The notes beneath the pieces were generated by a model. It made no database searches, was not told the origin of the DNA, and was given only the letters and a program-made list of their open reading frames with translations. Positions 1-12,655 of a stretch of 64,000 nucleotides of DNA are shown here, piece by piece (position 1 is the stretch's first letter; the number at the start of each line of letters is the position of its first letter). Source of the DNA: Nectonema munidae. Taxonomy: Eukaryota; Nematomorpha; Nectonematoida; Nectonematidae. The stretch spans positions 186,001 to 250,000 of the forward strand of contig JAUIRK010000982.1 of assembly GCA_030549495.1 (NCBI GenBank), read 5' to 3'. A program made the position numbers and the translations under genes.

Positions 1-59
1 TCAATTTAAAAGATAGGCAACCCAAATTTTATCTCGCGAACCAATGTTAAAAACCACTG
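1..59. mobile_element. hAT-like element end (remnant)
   Basis: Read on the - strand, the last bases at 45-59 begin CAGTGGTTTTTAACA, a typical hAT terminal inverted repeat followed by a GGTTCGCGA-type stretch. The bases just outside (60-67, agctaaag) nearly match those outside the hAT end at 22408 (agcttaaa). The rest of the element would lie left of the window. The end is short, so the call is tentative. Confidence 0.35.
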
Positions 60-613
60 AGCTAAAGCGTAGCAAAATTCACAATAATGAAAAAATAATG
101 ATAATATATAAAACTAATACTTTATTTTAAAAACGTTATATTTCAGCTGTTTCACATTTTTTAGGTTAAAAAGAAAGAAAATTGGCTGTTGATAATTAAA
201 ACGAGTGATTTAGTGCTTAGTGTACGCTTTAACTCGAAAATTCAATTTAATTGAATAGTCACAGAGGCATAGCTTGGAACTTGAAGATCGGGTAAACAAT
301 CGCGCCGGAAATGTTTTGATTAAAATTTGGGGAATGTAAGAAAACAACTCTTTTTTTGCTTGTTAATCTTAATTTCATTAATAGGACTGACCAATAAGAT
401 TTATATACCGTAAAATTTAAAAAAAATTCTAATTTTCTCATTCAGTATTTAAAATAGAATTGTGTTTTTGATTCATACTACACAAGTAGACCTGTAAGAC
501 TTATGTTGTAATAAAAAGTAATAATTTGGAAATATCATTTAAAATGAACAAACTAGTGAAAATTCTATTTACTATGATTATATCATATCTTTATAAGGTG
601 CTTAATTTGATAG
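60..613. other. No gene seen
   Basis: AT-rich sequence with no recognisable coding or repeat structure. The 5' terminus of the hAT element that follows should lie here, but I could not find an inverted repeat matching its 3' end. Confidence 0.5.
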
Positions 614-2381
614 ATGTCAAAGATTCGTAATTGGAATGACAGTTATGTTAAGTTTGGCTTTACAAATGTAATTCGAGATGGCGTTGATTGTGCGCAATGT
701 ATACACTGCTCACTGGTGATGTCAAATGCATCTCTACGTCCATGTAAACTTTTAAATCATCGCGACAAAATGCATCCTCAAAATAAGAACAATAGTGTTG
801 AGGCAATGTATTCAAAACGAGCACGGTATGAACGCGAAGATAGACTTTCTGAATTTGGCTTTCGGCCAGAAGAAAAACCTGCTCTTCAATCCAGCTACGA
901 AGTAGCATACCAAATTGTAAAGTGCAAGAAGCCCCACACTATTGCAGAGGAGCTACTTAAGCCATGTACAGAAAAGATGGTTGAATTAATGATTAGTCAA
1001 TAGGCAAAAAAAGATTCAGCAAGTTTCCCTGTCTAATGATACAATGCGCAGGCGGATTAATGAAATGGCTGCTGATGTGTGTCGTCAAGTTTCCTCTGAA
1101 ATTAGGCAAAGCAGAGTTCAGGCTAGTCTCCAATTAGACGAGTCTACCGACATTGCTATGTATAGTCAGTTGATTGCTTTCGTTCGATATGAAAAAAATG
1201 GAAAGATAAAGGAAGAGTTTTTGTTTTGTAGTTGGATGCCAAGTACAACGACAGCAGCAGATGTTAAAGCAATTGTGGATTCTTTTTTCAAAAATACAGG
1301 TCTTAAGTGTCAGAATTTCAAACACATGTGTACCGATGGTGATCCAGCAATGATTGTCGTTAAAGGGGGGTTTGTTACATTAGTCAAAAATGAATGGCCT
1401 CATATAAAATCTTCTCACTGTTCACTTCATTCTTATGCGCTTGCCTCAAAAACTCTCCCGTCTTCTTTGTTTGAAGTTATGAACCTTTCGGTTAAAATGA
1501 TCAACTTTATCCGTTCCAAGGCTGAAAATCATAGACTCTTACAACTTCTTGCTAACGAAATGGGAGTCAAATATTTAGGACTTCTACTCTACACTAAAGT
1601 TCGTTGGTTATCGAGAGGAAACTGCCTTTCCCGATTGTTTGAATTACGTTAGGAAGTAAAAGCTTTTTTTGCGAGAAAATGACAATAAACTTTATGTTTA
1701 TTTTGACAAAGAAGAGTTTGTTATGATGCTTGCTTACTTGGCAGATATATTTAGTCGACTCAACGAGATGAATAAGTTTTTGCAAGGTCGTGATGTGACA
1801 GTTAGTGAGGTTCACGACAAACTTGCTGGACTGTCTGCTCAAATGGAAGTTTGGCAGGCACGAATCAAGTCGAATCCCTAGCCTCTTTTCCTTTCTTAGA
1901 TGAGCAGCTGCAGACACCACAAATCAAGCTTCCCATCGGCATCAAAGAATGTATTACTGAACATCTCAGCATCCTAACTCATGAGTTCAAATTTTATTTT
2001 GACGATGCACCATTAGATGTTTCATGGCATAGGGACACATTCAACACTGAAATTGAATGTACTGAAGATGAAGCAGAAGAGCTAGAAGACTTTAAGGCAT
2101 CTAAAGCAATGAAACTTGCTTTTAGTAACAATACAGATCTCTCTACTTTCTGGTTATCTGTTCAGGATGCCTACCCTCTACTAAGCAAGAAAGCATCTAT
2201 AATACTAGTTCAATTTGCTACAATTTATCTTTGCGAATGTGGGTTTTCTGACATGGCCACTATCAAAACAAAGTCCAGAAAACGGCTTGATGTTGGCAAC
2301 GATATACGCATTGCTGTATCCCAAATGAAGCCAGACATAAAAAGTCTTGTCACACAAGCTCAACAGCAAGTTTCTTATTGA
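614..2381 (+). pseudogene. hAT transposase, BED finger, broken
   Basis: Cut-and-paste transposase of the ZBED5/FAM200/SCAND3-like hAT group. The BED zinc finger is near residues 25-55 (CIHC, then HRDKMH). Then come the block ending KKPHTIAEELLKPC, the first catalytic region QLDESTDI (about 1131-1154), CTDGDPAM, the VRWLSRG block, LAYLADIFSRLNEMNKFLQG, and the C-terminal dimerisation region with YLCECGFS and IKTKSRKRLD. Total length is close to the usual 600 residues. It is inactive. An in-frame stop and a frame change lie near 1001-1010, a stop plus frame change near 1650-1670, and another frame change near 1850-1880. A domesticated host gene is unlikely because of these breaks. Confidence 0.85.
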
Positions 2382-2564
2382 ATAAATTCAGAGAAAATTT
2401 TTTCAAAATTTAAAATAAAATTTAATTATTATTTATCAAATTTAATAAATTAATTATTATTATTTAATTTATTTTAAAATTTTTATTGTTGGAAATTTAG
2501 GGGTCTACGGGTATTGACTTGCTTGGTAAGGGGGCCTCATGTCATGAAATGTTGAGAAACACTG
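614..2564 (+). mobile_element. hAT transposon, BED/ZBED5-type (copy 1)
   Basis: A degenerate hAT DNA transposon. The transposase remains run 614-2381. After an AT-rich 3' region the element ends at 2551-2564 with GTTGAGAAACACTG, whose complement CAGTGTTTCTCAAC is a standard hAT terminal repeat. A GGGGGCCTCATGTCATG stretch precedes it, as in related elements. The 5' repeat is not recognisable, so the start given is that of the coding remains. The 8 bases after the 3' end (gtctaaaa) are the expected target duplication, but no partner is seen. Confidence 0.8.
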
Positions 2565-3432
2565 GTCTAAAATATTGGAATATTTAATTATTGGATCCTC
2601 AGAATTTTTCAATGGAAAAATTTTTTCGTTCCAAATTTCATTTAGGACTGTAAAATACTTCTTTCTAATTATTTGAGCTTTAAAAGAATCAATTCATCTA
2701 CTCAGTAAGAGAAGCTTGTTCTAAAAAAATATCTGTGTGATAAAATACTATTTAGTATTTTTTCACTTGTTATGTTTAAAAAAGATTTTTATATATGAGG
2801 AACCAGCTAGCGTACAATGTGATTATAATACATTAGTACTCATCTCATTGTGGTGAAACACCATTTATATTACTTTAAAACTGAATATTTATGATGGTAA
2901 ATAAAATAGCCTAAATTAATACCTGTGTGAATAAGTATGTCATTATTATATCACAGTAAAATGTATATATGTAGTTTTATAAACTCTAAAAAAAGTACTC
3001 AAATTTGTGTAACATAAGATCTGTCACCTAGTTGACATATTGTAGACTTTTTTTAAATTTAACAGTTGCTTAAAGTAATTTTTAAGACTTTTAAAAATCC
3101 AGATGTTGATGGCATACTATAATCTAATGCATTACATTTTAATCTGTTATTCTCAAAATTTTGATCACTTACATTTAAGTCCCTTTTGTTTTAGAGGATT
3201 CAAAATTTATTTAATCAAGTTGCATTTTTATTTTTGTTCCTTCAAGTTCCAAGCGTTTATTAAATAGCTTTTTATTTTTTTAGTGTTTCAATCTTTTCCC
3301 GAAATTTTCAATTGTTTCAAGCATTAGGTGTAATGATGTCTGAATTTATTCACTACTTTTGAAAATCAAGAGCAGATGAATGAATTTTATTTTTTTCCAA
3401 CTATTATTTTGTTTTCCGATATTTTTTTAATT
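2565..3432. other. No gene seen
   Basis: AT-rich sequence without recognisable coding potential, inverted repeats or known repeat ends. It runs up to the simple-repeat tail of the LINE that begins at 3433. Confidence 0.5.
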
Positions 3433-3900
3433 AGAAGAAGAAGAAATTTTATTGATAATATAAAATTGGAATATAAGCATAAAACTATATCAATCAATGA
3501 ATAGAATAAATTTGCAGGCTTTACAATAGAAGCGAAAAAAGAGGTCTTTAGACTTCATCGAGAATTCGACTCATCCATCACTAAAGCCGGAGGCAAGTAA
3601 ATCGGAAGAGATAGCAAAAAAAAGAGGTAAAACAAGTTAGTTATAAATATGAAATATATATATATATATATCATATTATATATTATATGCATATAAATAT
3701 ATTCCAGACAACATTAAAAGAAAAAAAAATTATGACGAATATAAAGGTTGAAGTAAAAACAGAAAAGTTCAATTGTGCATAATACATTTTAACGACTCTT
3801 TGAATTTATAAAAAACTGTATATGTTTAATTTGTAATGATATGAGTTTGAAACAAATAATGTTCTCAATATGATAGACCGAAATAATGATTTATTTTTTA

Positions 3901-4646
3901 TTAGAGATATATGTAGAAAACAAGTGGAGCGAGTGAAATGCTCATGAATTGAGGAATTGAGAAAAAAAAAGAATTAAACGGCCCATTTTTGAAGAAAGAT
4001 TTAAAGTAAAAATTTAGGTGCGCTAGTATATTAATATCATATATATTATCCCTAACAAACCACTGATCCAAATAAGAAAACATTTTATTCTGAAGAGATC
4101 TCAATTTATTTAAAAATGTGTAATTCGAAGAGCCCCATATAATGTTACAATATAAAAAATGAGGAAGAAAAGCATTATACAACAGTTTTTTACAATTGAA
4201 GTCAAGAAATTTTTTCATTTTCCTAAAAATTCCGAAAAGCCTAGCAACCTTTGTATGGACAGTAGCTATATGTGAAGACCAGGATAGGTTTTCTACAAGG
4301 ATTAAACCAAGATAATTAAACTGGTCCATTCTGCGTAAACTACATCCATACAGCATTATGTTTAATATAAATCATGTAAGAATATTTACTGGTATTCAAA
4401 GAAAGTAAATTCTTCTCGTACCAATTAGAGATATTTTGCAAACAAGTATTTGTCGTTGATACAACGTCTAAAGGATCGCTAAAGTTGAGAGAAAGAGCTT
4501 TATCATCAGCATATAATGTAAGTGGCGCAGAATTGTTAATGCAAGAAAAAATGTCATTTATGAAAATCAAAAACAAAAGTGGGTCAATGATTGATCCTTG
4601 GGGTACTCCCTTATGAATATAGAAATGATTGGAATTTTCACCACGA
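3901..4646 (-). pseudogene. Outer LINE RT, C-terminal half
   Basis: The - strand translation contains KGVPQGSIIDPLLFLIFIND (4577-4646), the YADD catalytic box near 4510, then YLGLILVENLSWSSHI and LLYNAFLPHFLYCNIIWGSS, the usual order of the RT palm and thumb in Jockey/CR1-like LINEs. The residue after QGSI is D rather than the usual L/G. Two overlapping frames are needed (4340-4576 and 3901-4356), so there is a frameshift near 4345. The piece upstream is displaced to 9340 by the inserted LINE. Confidence 0.8.
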
Positions 4647-5147
4647 AAAGAAGAAGAAGAAGAAGTTTATTGTTATTTTATAAAGACTGCAAAAAAACAA
4701 GATTTAGGTTCTTCTTACTCGATAATTGCAAGCATTTGACAAGGATTTTGAATTATATGATGAAATATGTAGCGTGGGAATACGATGAGTTTGAAGATCT
4801 TTTTTATGAAATTTATGTGTGAGAAAGCAAAAAAGCCAAATCAGCTGCGAGATAGCTTTCCAACATTTCAATTAAATTAGTAAATAGTAAGCACAACATT
4901 AGTGGATAGTAAATATAACATAAGCATTTAAAATTATAATATAGATGTAAGAATTGTACAAAAAAGTTTATATTATATATTTTAATTTTACAAAGTAAAC
5001 TAAATATATTTAATAATTATACAAAAAGTAGTTTATTATAGGAATATATAATAAAAATTAAAGAAAAAAAGACACAAAAATGAATATTTATATATATTAT
5101 ATATATGTATAATGGAATAAATGAAGAATTATAAGATAATAAAATTA

Positions 5148-8113
5148 TTAGAAGGAACAAATATAACACTTTTTTAAGATACATGATTGATATTTTCTAT
5201 AGACTAAATTTGATGTAATAAATGATTTAAACGTCTTAAGTGTCAAATTTTCAGTGTCCAAGTTTGATAAGTGATCATTCCAATATTTTGTGGATCTATA
5301 TTTCAAAGTATTGTTAGAGCTAGGTAATCTGAGATACTCTATTGTAAACTTATACGGGTATCTAAGATTATAATAAGTTTTATCATTTTTAAAAACAATC
5401 CAATTATCAAAAATAGAGGGTAGAAGGTTTCTAACAAGTTTGAAAAGAAAAATTGATAACTGAAGCTGATAGATCTCATCGATTCTTAACAATTTATAAT
5501 TTTCACATAAGGTAGTAAGATCTTTGCTTTTACAACTAAAAACTTTTTTTAAAGCTTTGTTTTGTATACATATCAATTTTTTAATGCCTGAGTATGCCCA
5601 ATTAACAGCGCTGTAATAGCAGTGAGGTAAAAAAAGAGCTTTATAAAGCAGTAATTTTATATTAACAGAAAACTCGTTTTTATATTTATTCAATATACCC
5701 ACAATCGAGTTTAGTTTTGAGCTAACTACATCAATGTGATTTCTCCACGTCAAATTTTCATTAATAAATAAACCTAGTAAATTGAAGCTTGAAACACGCT
5801 CAATTTCGCTTTTAATAGACATATCATTTTTTTTGTTAGAAAAAATTATGTACTTTGTTTTTTTCCTATTAATTTTTAAATCATTTGAATTTAGCCAGCA
5901 GCACACCTGATGTAACACATCATCTACAATGTTATCATCTTTAGAAGAAAGCGAAAAAGATGTAAGAATAGTAATATCGTCTGCAAAAAAACAATATTTT
6001 ATAATTTTTGTTGAAATTATGAAAATCATTAACAAAAAGAGAGAAGACAATAGGTCCCAAGATTGATCTCTGGGGAACCCCTCTGAAGCATTTAACTAAT
6101 TCAGATTCACAATCATTTATTATTACCTTTTGAAATCGATTAGTTAGATACGAACTTAAGAAGGCTGTCGCTTCTTTGGAAAATCCTAAATAAAAAAGCT
6201 TCGTTATGAGAATGCTATGTGAGACGCTGTCAAAAGCTTTTGACAGATCTATAAACAAGCCTAAAGTTTGTTGCTTATTTTCTAGGAATGATGTAACTTC
6301 ATTTACAAAAAAAGTATGCAAGTAAGTTGTAGAATACTGAGATCTAAAACCAAACTGGTACTTATAGAGAAGATTGTATTTATCTATATAACTGATTATT
6401 TGAATAAACAGTATCTTTCCAAATATTTTTGAAAGAGTACTTATAATACTAATTGGGCGATAATTTTCTATTTTTTTTCGATTGCCTTTTTTAAAAAGGG
6501 TAGGATTTTGGAATATTTGAAGATAGTAGGAAATATATTAAATTCAAGGGAGGAATTAAAAGTAATCAATAAATATTTTTTTATATAATCAAAGATCAGT
6601 ATAAGTTTATCTATAGATATTCCATATACATCATGAGATCCTTTCGATTTAATTTTCAATATTGCAAAAACAAGGTCATCATAGGTAATTCTTTCAAAAT
6701 GAAACAGAGATGAGTGTTTCACTAAATAATTCTGAAACGGAGATGAAAAACTATCATTTGGTTCTTCAGATGATAAAAAAAAATCTGAAAACTTATTAAC
6801 AATTACTTGTGTATCGGTTATCAAACTATCATTGTCAGCGATATTTATTTGACGATTAGCCTTTTCCTTTATCATTGAATTAACAATTTTCCAAACTTTT
6901 TTTTTGTCCTTGGAATTATTGAAGATAATAGAGTAATAATTCTCTTTTAATTTTTTTATCATATACTTTACTTTGTTCCTTAAAAACAAAAAATTGCTTC
7001 TTATATGCAGATCTGTACTTTTAGATTTCATTTTAGTGTATAACTTATCACGAGTTTTAATTAAATTTAAAACTTCAAAGGTCATCCATTTGTTTTTTCT
7101 TTCTTTATACTTGTTTTTATATTTAGAGTTTAGTACTACTGAATTATTCCTTATGAATTCGCTTATTTTGTTATTCATTAGTGAGGCTAGGATTTCAGGT
7201 GAATCATAATAAGCTCTCAAATAATTGTTCCAATTAAAATTACTGACTTCATTTATGAATGATTCCCTAAGAAATATTTTTTTTTACTATAAAGTTTATC
7301 AGCTTTTGTATCTTCGACTGATATTAATAGTGGGTAATGGTCTGAGATTGAAGTAGAGAAAACGTATGCGTTGTATGAAGATACCTTAAAAGGGATAAAG
7401 ATATTATCAATAAGACTTTGTGATATAGGTCTAGTCGGTTGGGTTATTGAAGGATGAAAACAATTAGAAATGAGTAAATTGAAAAAGTCCTTTGTTTTTG
7501 AATCATAATCAATTTTTATCAGATCCACATTAAAATCTCCTATTATAAAACTGCTATTTTTATCTACCGTGGATATAAATTGAGAAAATTCTTCGATAAA
7601 AGACTCTACCCTTGTAGTGATAGACGGGGGACGGTATATGTTATAGAAGTACAAATTAATATTCTTTGACTTAATTTTTAATGACAAACACTCAAAAAAA
7701 GTATAATCCTTTGATTCACATATTGTCATGTTATATTTTTTATGAAGTAAAAAAGCCAGACCTGAGTGACTAGTTAATTTTGCTGAGCTACTAAAGAAAT
7801 TATAATTTAAAAATGAAATTTCAAAAAATGAATCATCAAGCCAAGTTTCTTGAAGAGCAATCATATCAATTTCATCAGGAATGTCGTTGTTGATACGATT
7901 AACTAAAAACTCAATTTCATGTATCTTAGATTTAAAGGATTGACAATTAATGATCATGATTATGAATCCTTGAGGTATAGAATTTATGTTTTCATAATTT
8001 ATATAAGAAGATGAACATCTATGTAGATCGGATATACATCTATAGGAGGTAGTAAATGTAATGTCTTTATATTTGTTGGAGGCGCTTTTATCAATTTTCA
8101 TCATACGGTTCAA
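5148..8113 (-). pseudogene. Inner LINE ORF2: endonuclease-RT
   Basis: AP-like endonuclease (8113-7253): MIINCQSFKSK, ALQETWLDD, the YRPPS block, IIGDFNVDL and ISDHYPLL, all core motifs. The linker follows (7220-6468) and then RT: NYRPISIISTLSKIFGKI, LGLFIDLSKAFDSVSHS, GVPQRSILGP, FFADDITIL, LLGLFINENLTWRNHI and a long C-terminus to 5148. The QGS box reads QRS, a change at a conserved Gly. The frame changes near 7265 (in a run of nine A), near 6475 (run of eight A) and near 6000, so the copy is probably inactive. ORF2 starts 22 bases inside the end of ORF1. Confidence 0.85.
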
Positions 8114-9093
8114 ACTTAATAATATTTATTTCTTTTATAATAAGTGGACATGATTTACTGAAAGCACAGTGATTAAAATTGGTATATCCTTTATTTATAC
8201 AGTTTATACACTTATATTCATCAGGTGATGTTTTCTTAATACAAGCGTTACTTTCATGACCCTTCGAACAGAAGCTACACTTAGGATTATCTACGGTCCT
8301 ACATTTTGATTTGGTATGGCCGACCTTACAGCAAGATGAACACTGCTTTATAGAATAAAAATTAGTCAAACTAAATATACGAAAACCTAAAAATAGATTA
8401 TCTCGAAGTCCTGATAATATGTTTCGAATTTTATCATCAACAGCGAAAACCATGAATTTGAAGTTAGAATTATAATATTGTTTTTCAAATAAGAAATTAA
8501 ACTTTCCCCCATCATCAATTCCTTCCTTCAATTTTATATTTTTATTCATTAATGCATCAACAACAAAATCATTAGAGAGATTAGTCAACACCTTTTATTA
8601 TAATTTTTTTTTGAGGACTTCCTGGTTTGAAGACTTTGTAACCAGAGTTTTCGCCTATTTTATTTATTGCAAGGTTACAATTTACTTTATCCGGAAAGTT
8701 TAGTTTAAAAATTTTCCCTCTTCTGGTTATCTTTGAGATTTGAACTTTATCAAACAAACCATTTGTCTTTTTTTCCAAACTACTAATAGATTGGATGGAA
8801 TCATTCTCTGATTTTAAAAATAGGGTATTTCTATTGTTAATTAATGGTTGAGAAAGAGCATTAGCATATGTATTATTTATTTTATTCTCAGTTTTAGTTA
8901 TATTATCTATTTTAGATTCAATTATATTAAGTTTTTCAGCGATATAATTTTTCTCTTCTATTTTTTCAATCAGACTTTCTAATTCAGCTTTTATATCTTT
9001 TTTAGAAAGAGTTTCGACTTTACCTATTAAGTTTTTAATGTTATTTTTTAGGATACCAAAATTAACATCAAACTGCATTTTCAAATATACCAA
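8091..9093 (-). pseudogene. Inner LINE ORF1: gag-like zinc-knuckle protein
   Basis: RNA-binding ORF1 of a Jockey-type LINE. The N-terminal half (9093-8581) is Lys/Asn-rich and probably coiled coil. The C-terminal half (8591-8091) carries three zinc knuckles: CSSCCKVGHTKSKC, CSFCSKGHESNAC and a third CINC...H...C unit. The two halves are in different frames. They join at KIIIKGV/LTNLSNDF near 8585, suggesting a single 1-base indel rather than two genes. Its role in the family is to bind element RNA and carry it to the nucleus. Confidence 0.8.
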
Positions 9094-9339
9094 TAAAAAG
9101 AAGATAATAATATATATGAATAAGAAATTATAAAAATTAAAGGATATAAATTAAATATTTAAATAGCAAAACTGTGTTTTAAAATCAACTTAATATATAA
9201 AATTAAAGCTAATTAAATTTTTATGGGATTTATGAAGTTTTCCTAATTTTTCCTAGCCGCCATTAATCATGTTGAATTCGAAAAATTAGATAAAATGATA
9301 TCCTATTTAGAAAACAAAAAAAAAAAAAAAAGAAACATA

Positions 9340-10226
9340 GGAAACTCGATTACTGAAGAAACAACATACCCATGTTAAATTTGTCCTCTAAAGCCGATTC
9401 TAAACAACTTGTGAATAAAACAAATGTGATCAACACTCTCAAAAGCTTTGTGGAAATCTAAAAATAAGGCCAAGCTTAAACTCCTCCCATAAAAATGTTT
9501 TGATATAGATTCAAGTAGTTTTTTTAAAGTAAGATTCAAGTATATTTTTTGAGAGAAACGAGAAAACCATGGTTCACTCTTTACTTTGGTTTTATATTTA
9601 TAGCGGGGAAAACTGGCATCGAAAGATTGCTTAATGAGATTTGAAAATGAATCATAAGCAATATTGGGATCAGTAGATTCAAAGACTAAAGAAAAGTTCG
9701 TTTGAGAAATCTTTGAAACAAAAGTGCACCGATTTTTTAAACTGAAATTTCTTTTCCAACGGTAATGATATTTGGAGGAATTATTATGAAAAAATTTTTT
9801 AATGATAGTACAATTTGGAAAATGGTCTGAAATGTCGGAAATTATATTGTAAGAAGAAAAAGAGGATCTGAAATTGATAAAAATATTATTAACTAAAGTA
9901 GTTAAAGTTGGGGTTATGCGAGTACATTTAGTTATTGTAGGAAAAAAACCGAAAGAATGCAAAATACCAATAAAGCTCATGTAATTAGCATCTTTATCAA
10001 GATTAAAAAGATTCAAATTAAAATTTAGAGAAAGAATATGAAGAAAATATATTGTAAAGGTAAGTATTAAAAGAAGTAATAAAAAATCTGTTGATATAAT
10101 ATTATGTTTAATAAAACAAATTTCATTTAATGTTATAAGTTGCCCATAAACATATTTTTTGTTCATTAGGTTTTGCTTCCGTGTTGATAATTTCATTCCC
10201 ACTAAGTTCATAGTTACCATTTCCAT
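9340..10226 (-). pseudogene. Outer LINE endonuclease-RT fragment
   Basis: The - strand translation shows the end of an AP-like endonuclease (FGFFPTITKCTRITPT, then ISDISDHFP), a linker (KSEPWFSRF) and then, after an apparent internal deletion, the RT box A region SLALFLDFHKAFESVDH followed by FRIGFRGQI. The next motif, NRVSYVSF, is in a different frame and ends at the inserted LINE (about 9327). The endonuclease N-terminus is degraded. An extra - strand frame at 10123-10383 could be the ORF1/ORF2 junction, but I do not recognise it. Confidence 0.7.
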
Positions 10227-10400
10227 GCAGAGACTCTCTAATCATTCTTTCTTCAACAGGTATAAGAGGAAATTTAGACCTAGGCATAAATATATTTTTT
10301 CTTATTGTTGATAATAATTTATTTTTTAAATAACACCCAAAAATTTCTCCATATTTCTGCAAAAGACACAATATTTTAATCACAGAAGAAAGTTGGGGTC

Positions 10401-12655
10401 ACAAAACAAAAACTTAATTTAAAGTGCGATTTATACCTAGTATACAGTCGCATTTCTTTGATAAAAATGACAGCTTTCATGTTTAATTTGAAAAGCTGTA
10501 TGGCAAATAATTGGCGGCCTTTTAGCTGTTTTTTCAGAAATTCGCTTTATAAAATGATTAATTCTTGAACAAGTCCTTAGAAGAAATTTAAACTCATCAG
10601 CTGTGTGTGATAGGTGAAATGTGCTTAAGAATGTTTTAAACTATAAATGAATTGAGAATTGCGTGGCATTTGTTCATCATTTTTCAAGACTAATATTATA
10701 ATAATAAATTTTATGTAAATCTATTTTGGTGAAGAGTTATTTTTTACTTGTTATAAAAATTTTTATGTTTGCATTAGTTCTAATATATTCTTTATTCATG
10801 TTTGACTGATGAAGACTCAGAGGGATATTTGCTCAAATATTGATGAACACAATGGTGCTGTTCTAACCATTAGATCCTTCTTTTATAACTTAAGAACTCT
10901 TTCAAGTATAATACACGCAGGCTGAGATAGCAAATTTACTTTGGATTTTTCTTACTTTTTGGTAAAAAATATTTGACTATTTTTACGTACAAACTCTAGT
11001 GATCGGTTATTTTTTTGAATAAAGTAATATAACTTACTGGAACTTTCTTTCCATACTCAAGAGTTATCGTAAAAATTATTATGCTTAAACAATAAACTTC
11101 TTTAATAGAAGTTGGCAAAAAAGCAAACAATTTTTCTGTTTTTTAATTAAATCAATTAGAACAATATAAGGTAAAAATATTTGCATTGATAGTTAAAAAA
11201 AATGAAAATATGTGCATCGATGATAAATAAATTTTCACATCCCAAATGATAGGTTTGATAACAGGTTTTACATTGAATATAGCTTGATGATAAAATTTTA
11301 AAGCAAGTTTTACAACAGGAAAAAGAATCTTGATTTTCTGAAATTAAAAAAAAAAGTTTGAAAAATGGATTGGAAATTAATTGATTAAAAACAGTTCATA
11401 TTCGAAAGCATTTATGAACGCATATAATTTATATTTTATTAAAAATTCACTTGGTCGTAACCGGTTAAAATAAAAATATATTTTTAAATTAAATAAATAA
11501 ATACTCAAATTTTGATCATATCCGATATAGCCTATTGTATTTTAATTTTTATGCCTTAATGTTAAACTTTATACTTATTTTGCCACAGATAATACTAGTT
11601 ATGTTTATATATGTTTTAAATTAGTATGTATACAATTTTGTGTTGAAAGAGATTAAAATTTTGAAACTGATATGGACAATGAAGTATGCTTTTCGCATCA
11701 CGCAAGAGATTTCAACTTTATCGATAGTGAAAATTAGCTTAGATTTGTGTAATAAGTGCCTAAATGAATTCACAAAAGATGTTGACATTAAAAGTAGCAT
11801 TTATAATACTAAAAATTTTGATAGTAAACTTGTTTCACATTCTATGACATATGCTCAAGATTATCAGGCAAGATGACCAAAAGTTGGTTATTCATGGTCA
11901 AGAAGTTTTTTTGTTGAATTCTCACTCAAGTTTAAATTATAAAGTAAAATTTAGAATAAAAGCTGATTGGAAAAAATTCAAAAGTTTAGATAGCTTCTCA
12001 TAAGAGTAATGGTTGATTAAAACAGTCAATTTCTGCACATTGCCAAAAACTGCCATTATTATATCTGAACTTCTATAGTAAAAATACTGAGATAAGGTTC
12101 TTAAGTGGATAAATTTTAATTTAAGTTAAAGGGTATGACTTTATAGGCTGTTTTTTTTCTGAAAATGATTAAAAAATTCATCTCTTTTAAAATCATTGAA
12201 CATACTTATGAAAAGCTCAACATTAACAACAAACAATGTTTAAGAAAAAAAGTGTTACAATATTTATTGAAAAAAATAAAACAAAAACTAAAAAAAAATT
12301 AAATATATAGATTTAAATAGAGAAAATCATGGATTTCTCTGACTTTAAACTACTTTTTTTATTCTTTCTGACTTAAAAAATCTCTCATACAAACTGGAAA
12401 TGTACAGGATAAAGAGATGTAGAAAAATAAAATTAAATGCATAACTATAATTTTTAAATGTTTCTCTTTTTTTTTTATAAAATAACGTTTTAAAGATACC
12501 ATTTTCAATTGTAGTATATAAGCTATAAAAATAAAGTAATAATAAAATATTGTTTGGTTCGTTTTGACACAACTTGTAGATCTAAATAAGATCTAAAAGG
12601 TGGCGTACGGCTTCACCAAAAAGTTTGTGCTTAGCGTCGTTAGAGTGTCACAACT
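10401..12655. other. No gene seen
   Basis: AT-rich sequence with short unsupported frames only, such as 11640-11876 on +, which shows no domain. No repeat ends recognised. Confidence 0.5.

Larger units (their letters stand above)
4651..9327 (-). mobile_element. Inner LINE, Jockey-like, near full length
   Basis: A nearly complete non-LTR element of about 4.7 kb on the - strand: a 5' region, ORF1 (gag-like), ORF2 (endonuclease and RT), a 3' UTR (4666-5147) and a (GAA)n tail at 4651-4665. It sits inside the RT of the outer LINE. The short string AAAAGAA occurs at both junctions (4646-4652 and 9328-9334) and is a plausible target duplication, though low in complexity. Few disabling changes and clear motifs make it the youngest LINE here. 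It has no RNase H domain, as in the Jockey group. Confidence 0.85.
3433..10400 (-). mobile_element. Outer LINE (Jockey/CR1-like), interrupted
   Basis: Non-LTR retrotransposon on the - strand. Its 3' tail is the (GAA)n run at 3433-3445 (TTC on the element strand). Reverse transcriptase pieces lie at 3901-4646 and 9340-9480 and endonuclease remains at 9500-10226. The 4.7-kb gap is filled by a second LINE (4651-9327). The reading crosses the insertion sensibly: NRVSYVSF before it and KGVPQGSI after it are consecutive RT motifs. There is also an internal deletion joining the endonuclease end directly to the RT start near 9540. The 5' boundary near 10400 is an estimate. Confidence 0.75.

Noticed and set aside
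614-2381. A domesticated ZBED5-like host gene
   Set aside because: Stops and frame changes inside the catalytic region and an hAT terminus at 2564 mark it as a transposon fossil.
11640-11876. 78-residue open frame on +
   Set aside because: Low-complexity composition, no domain, no neighbours.
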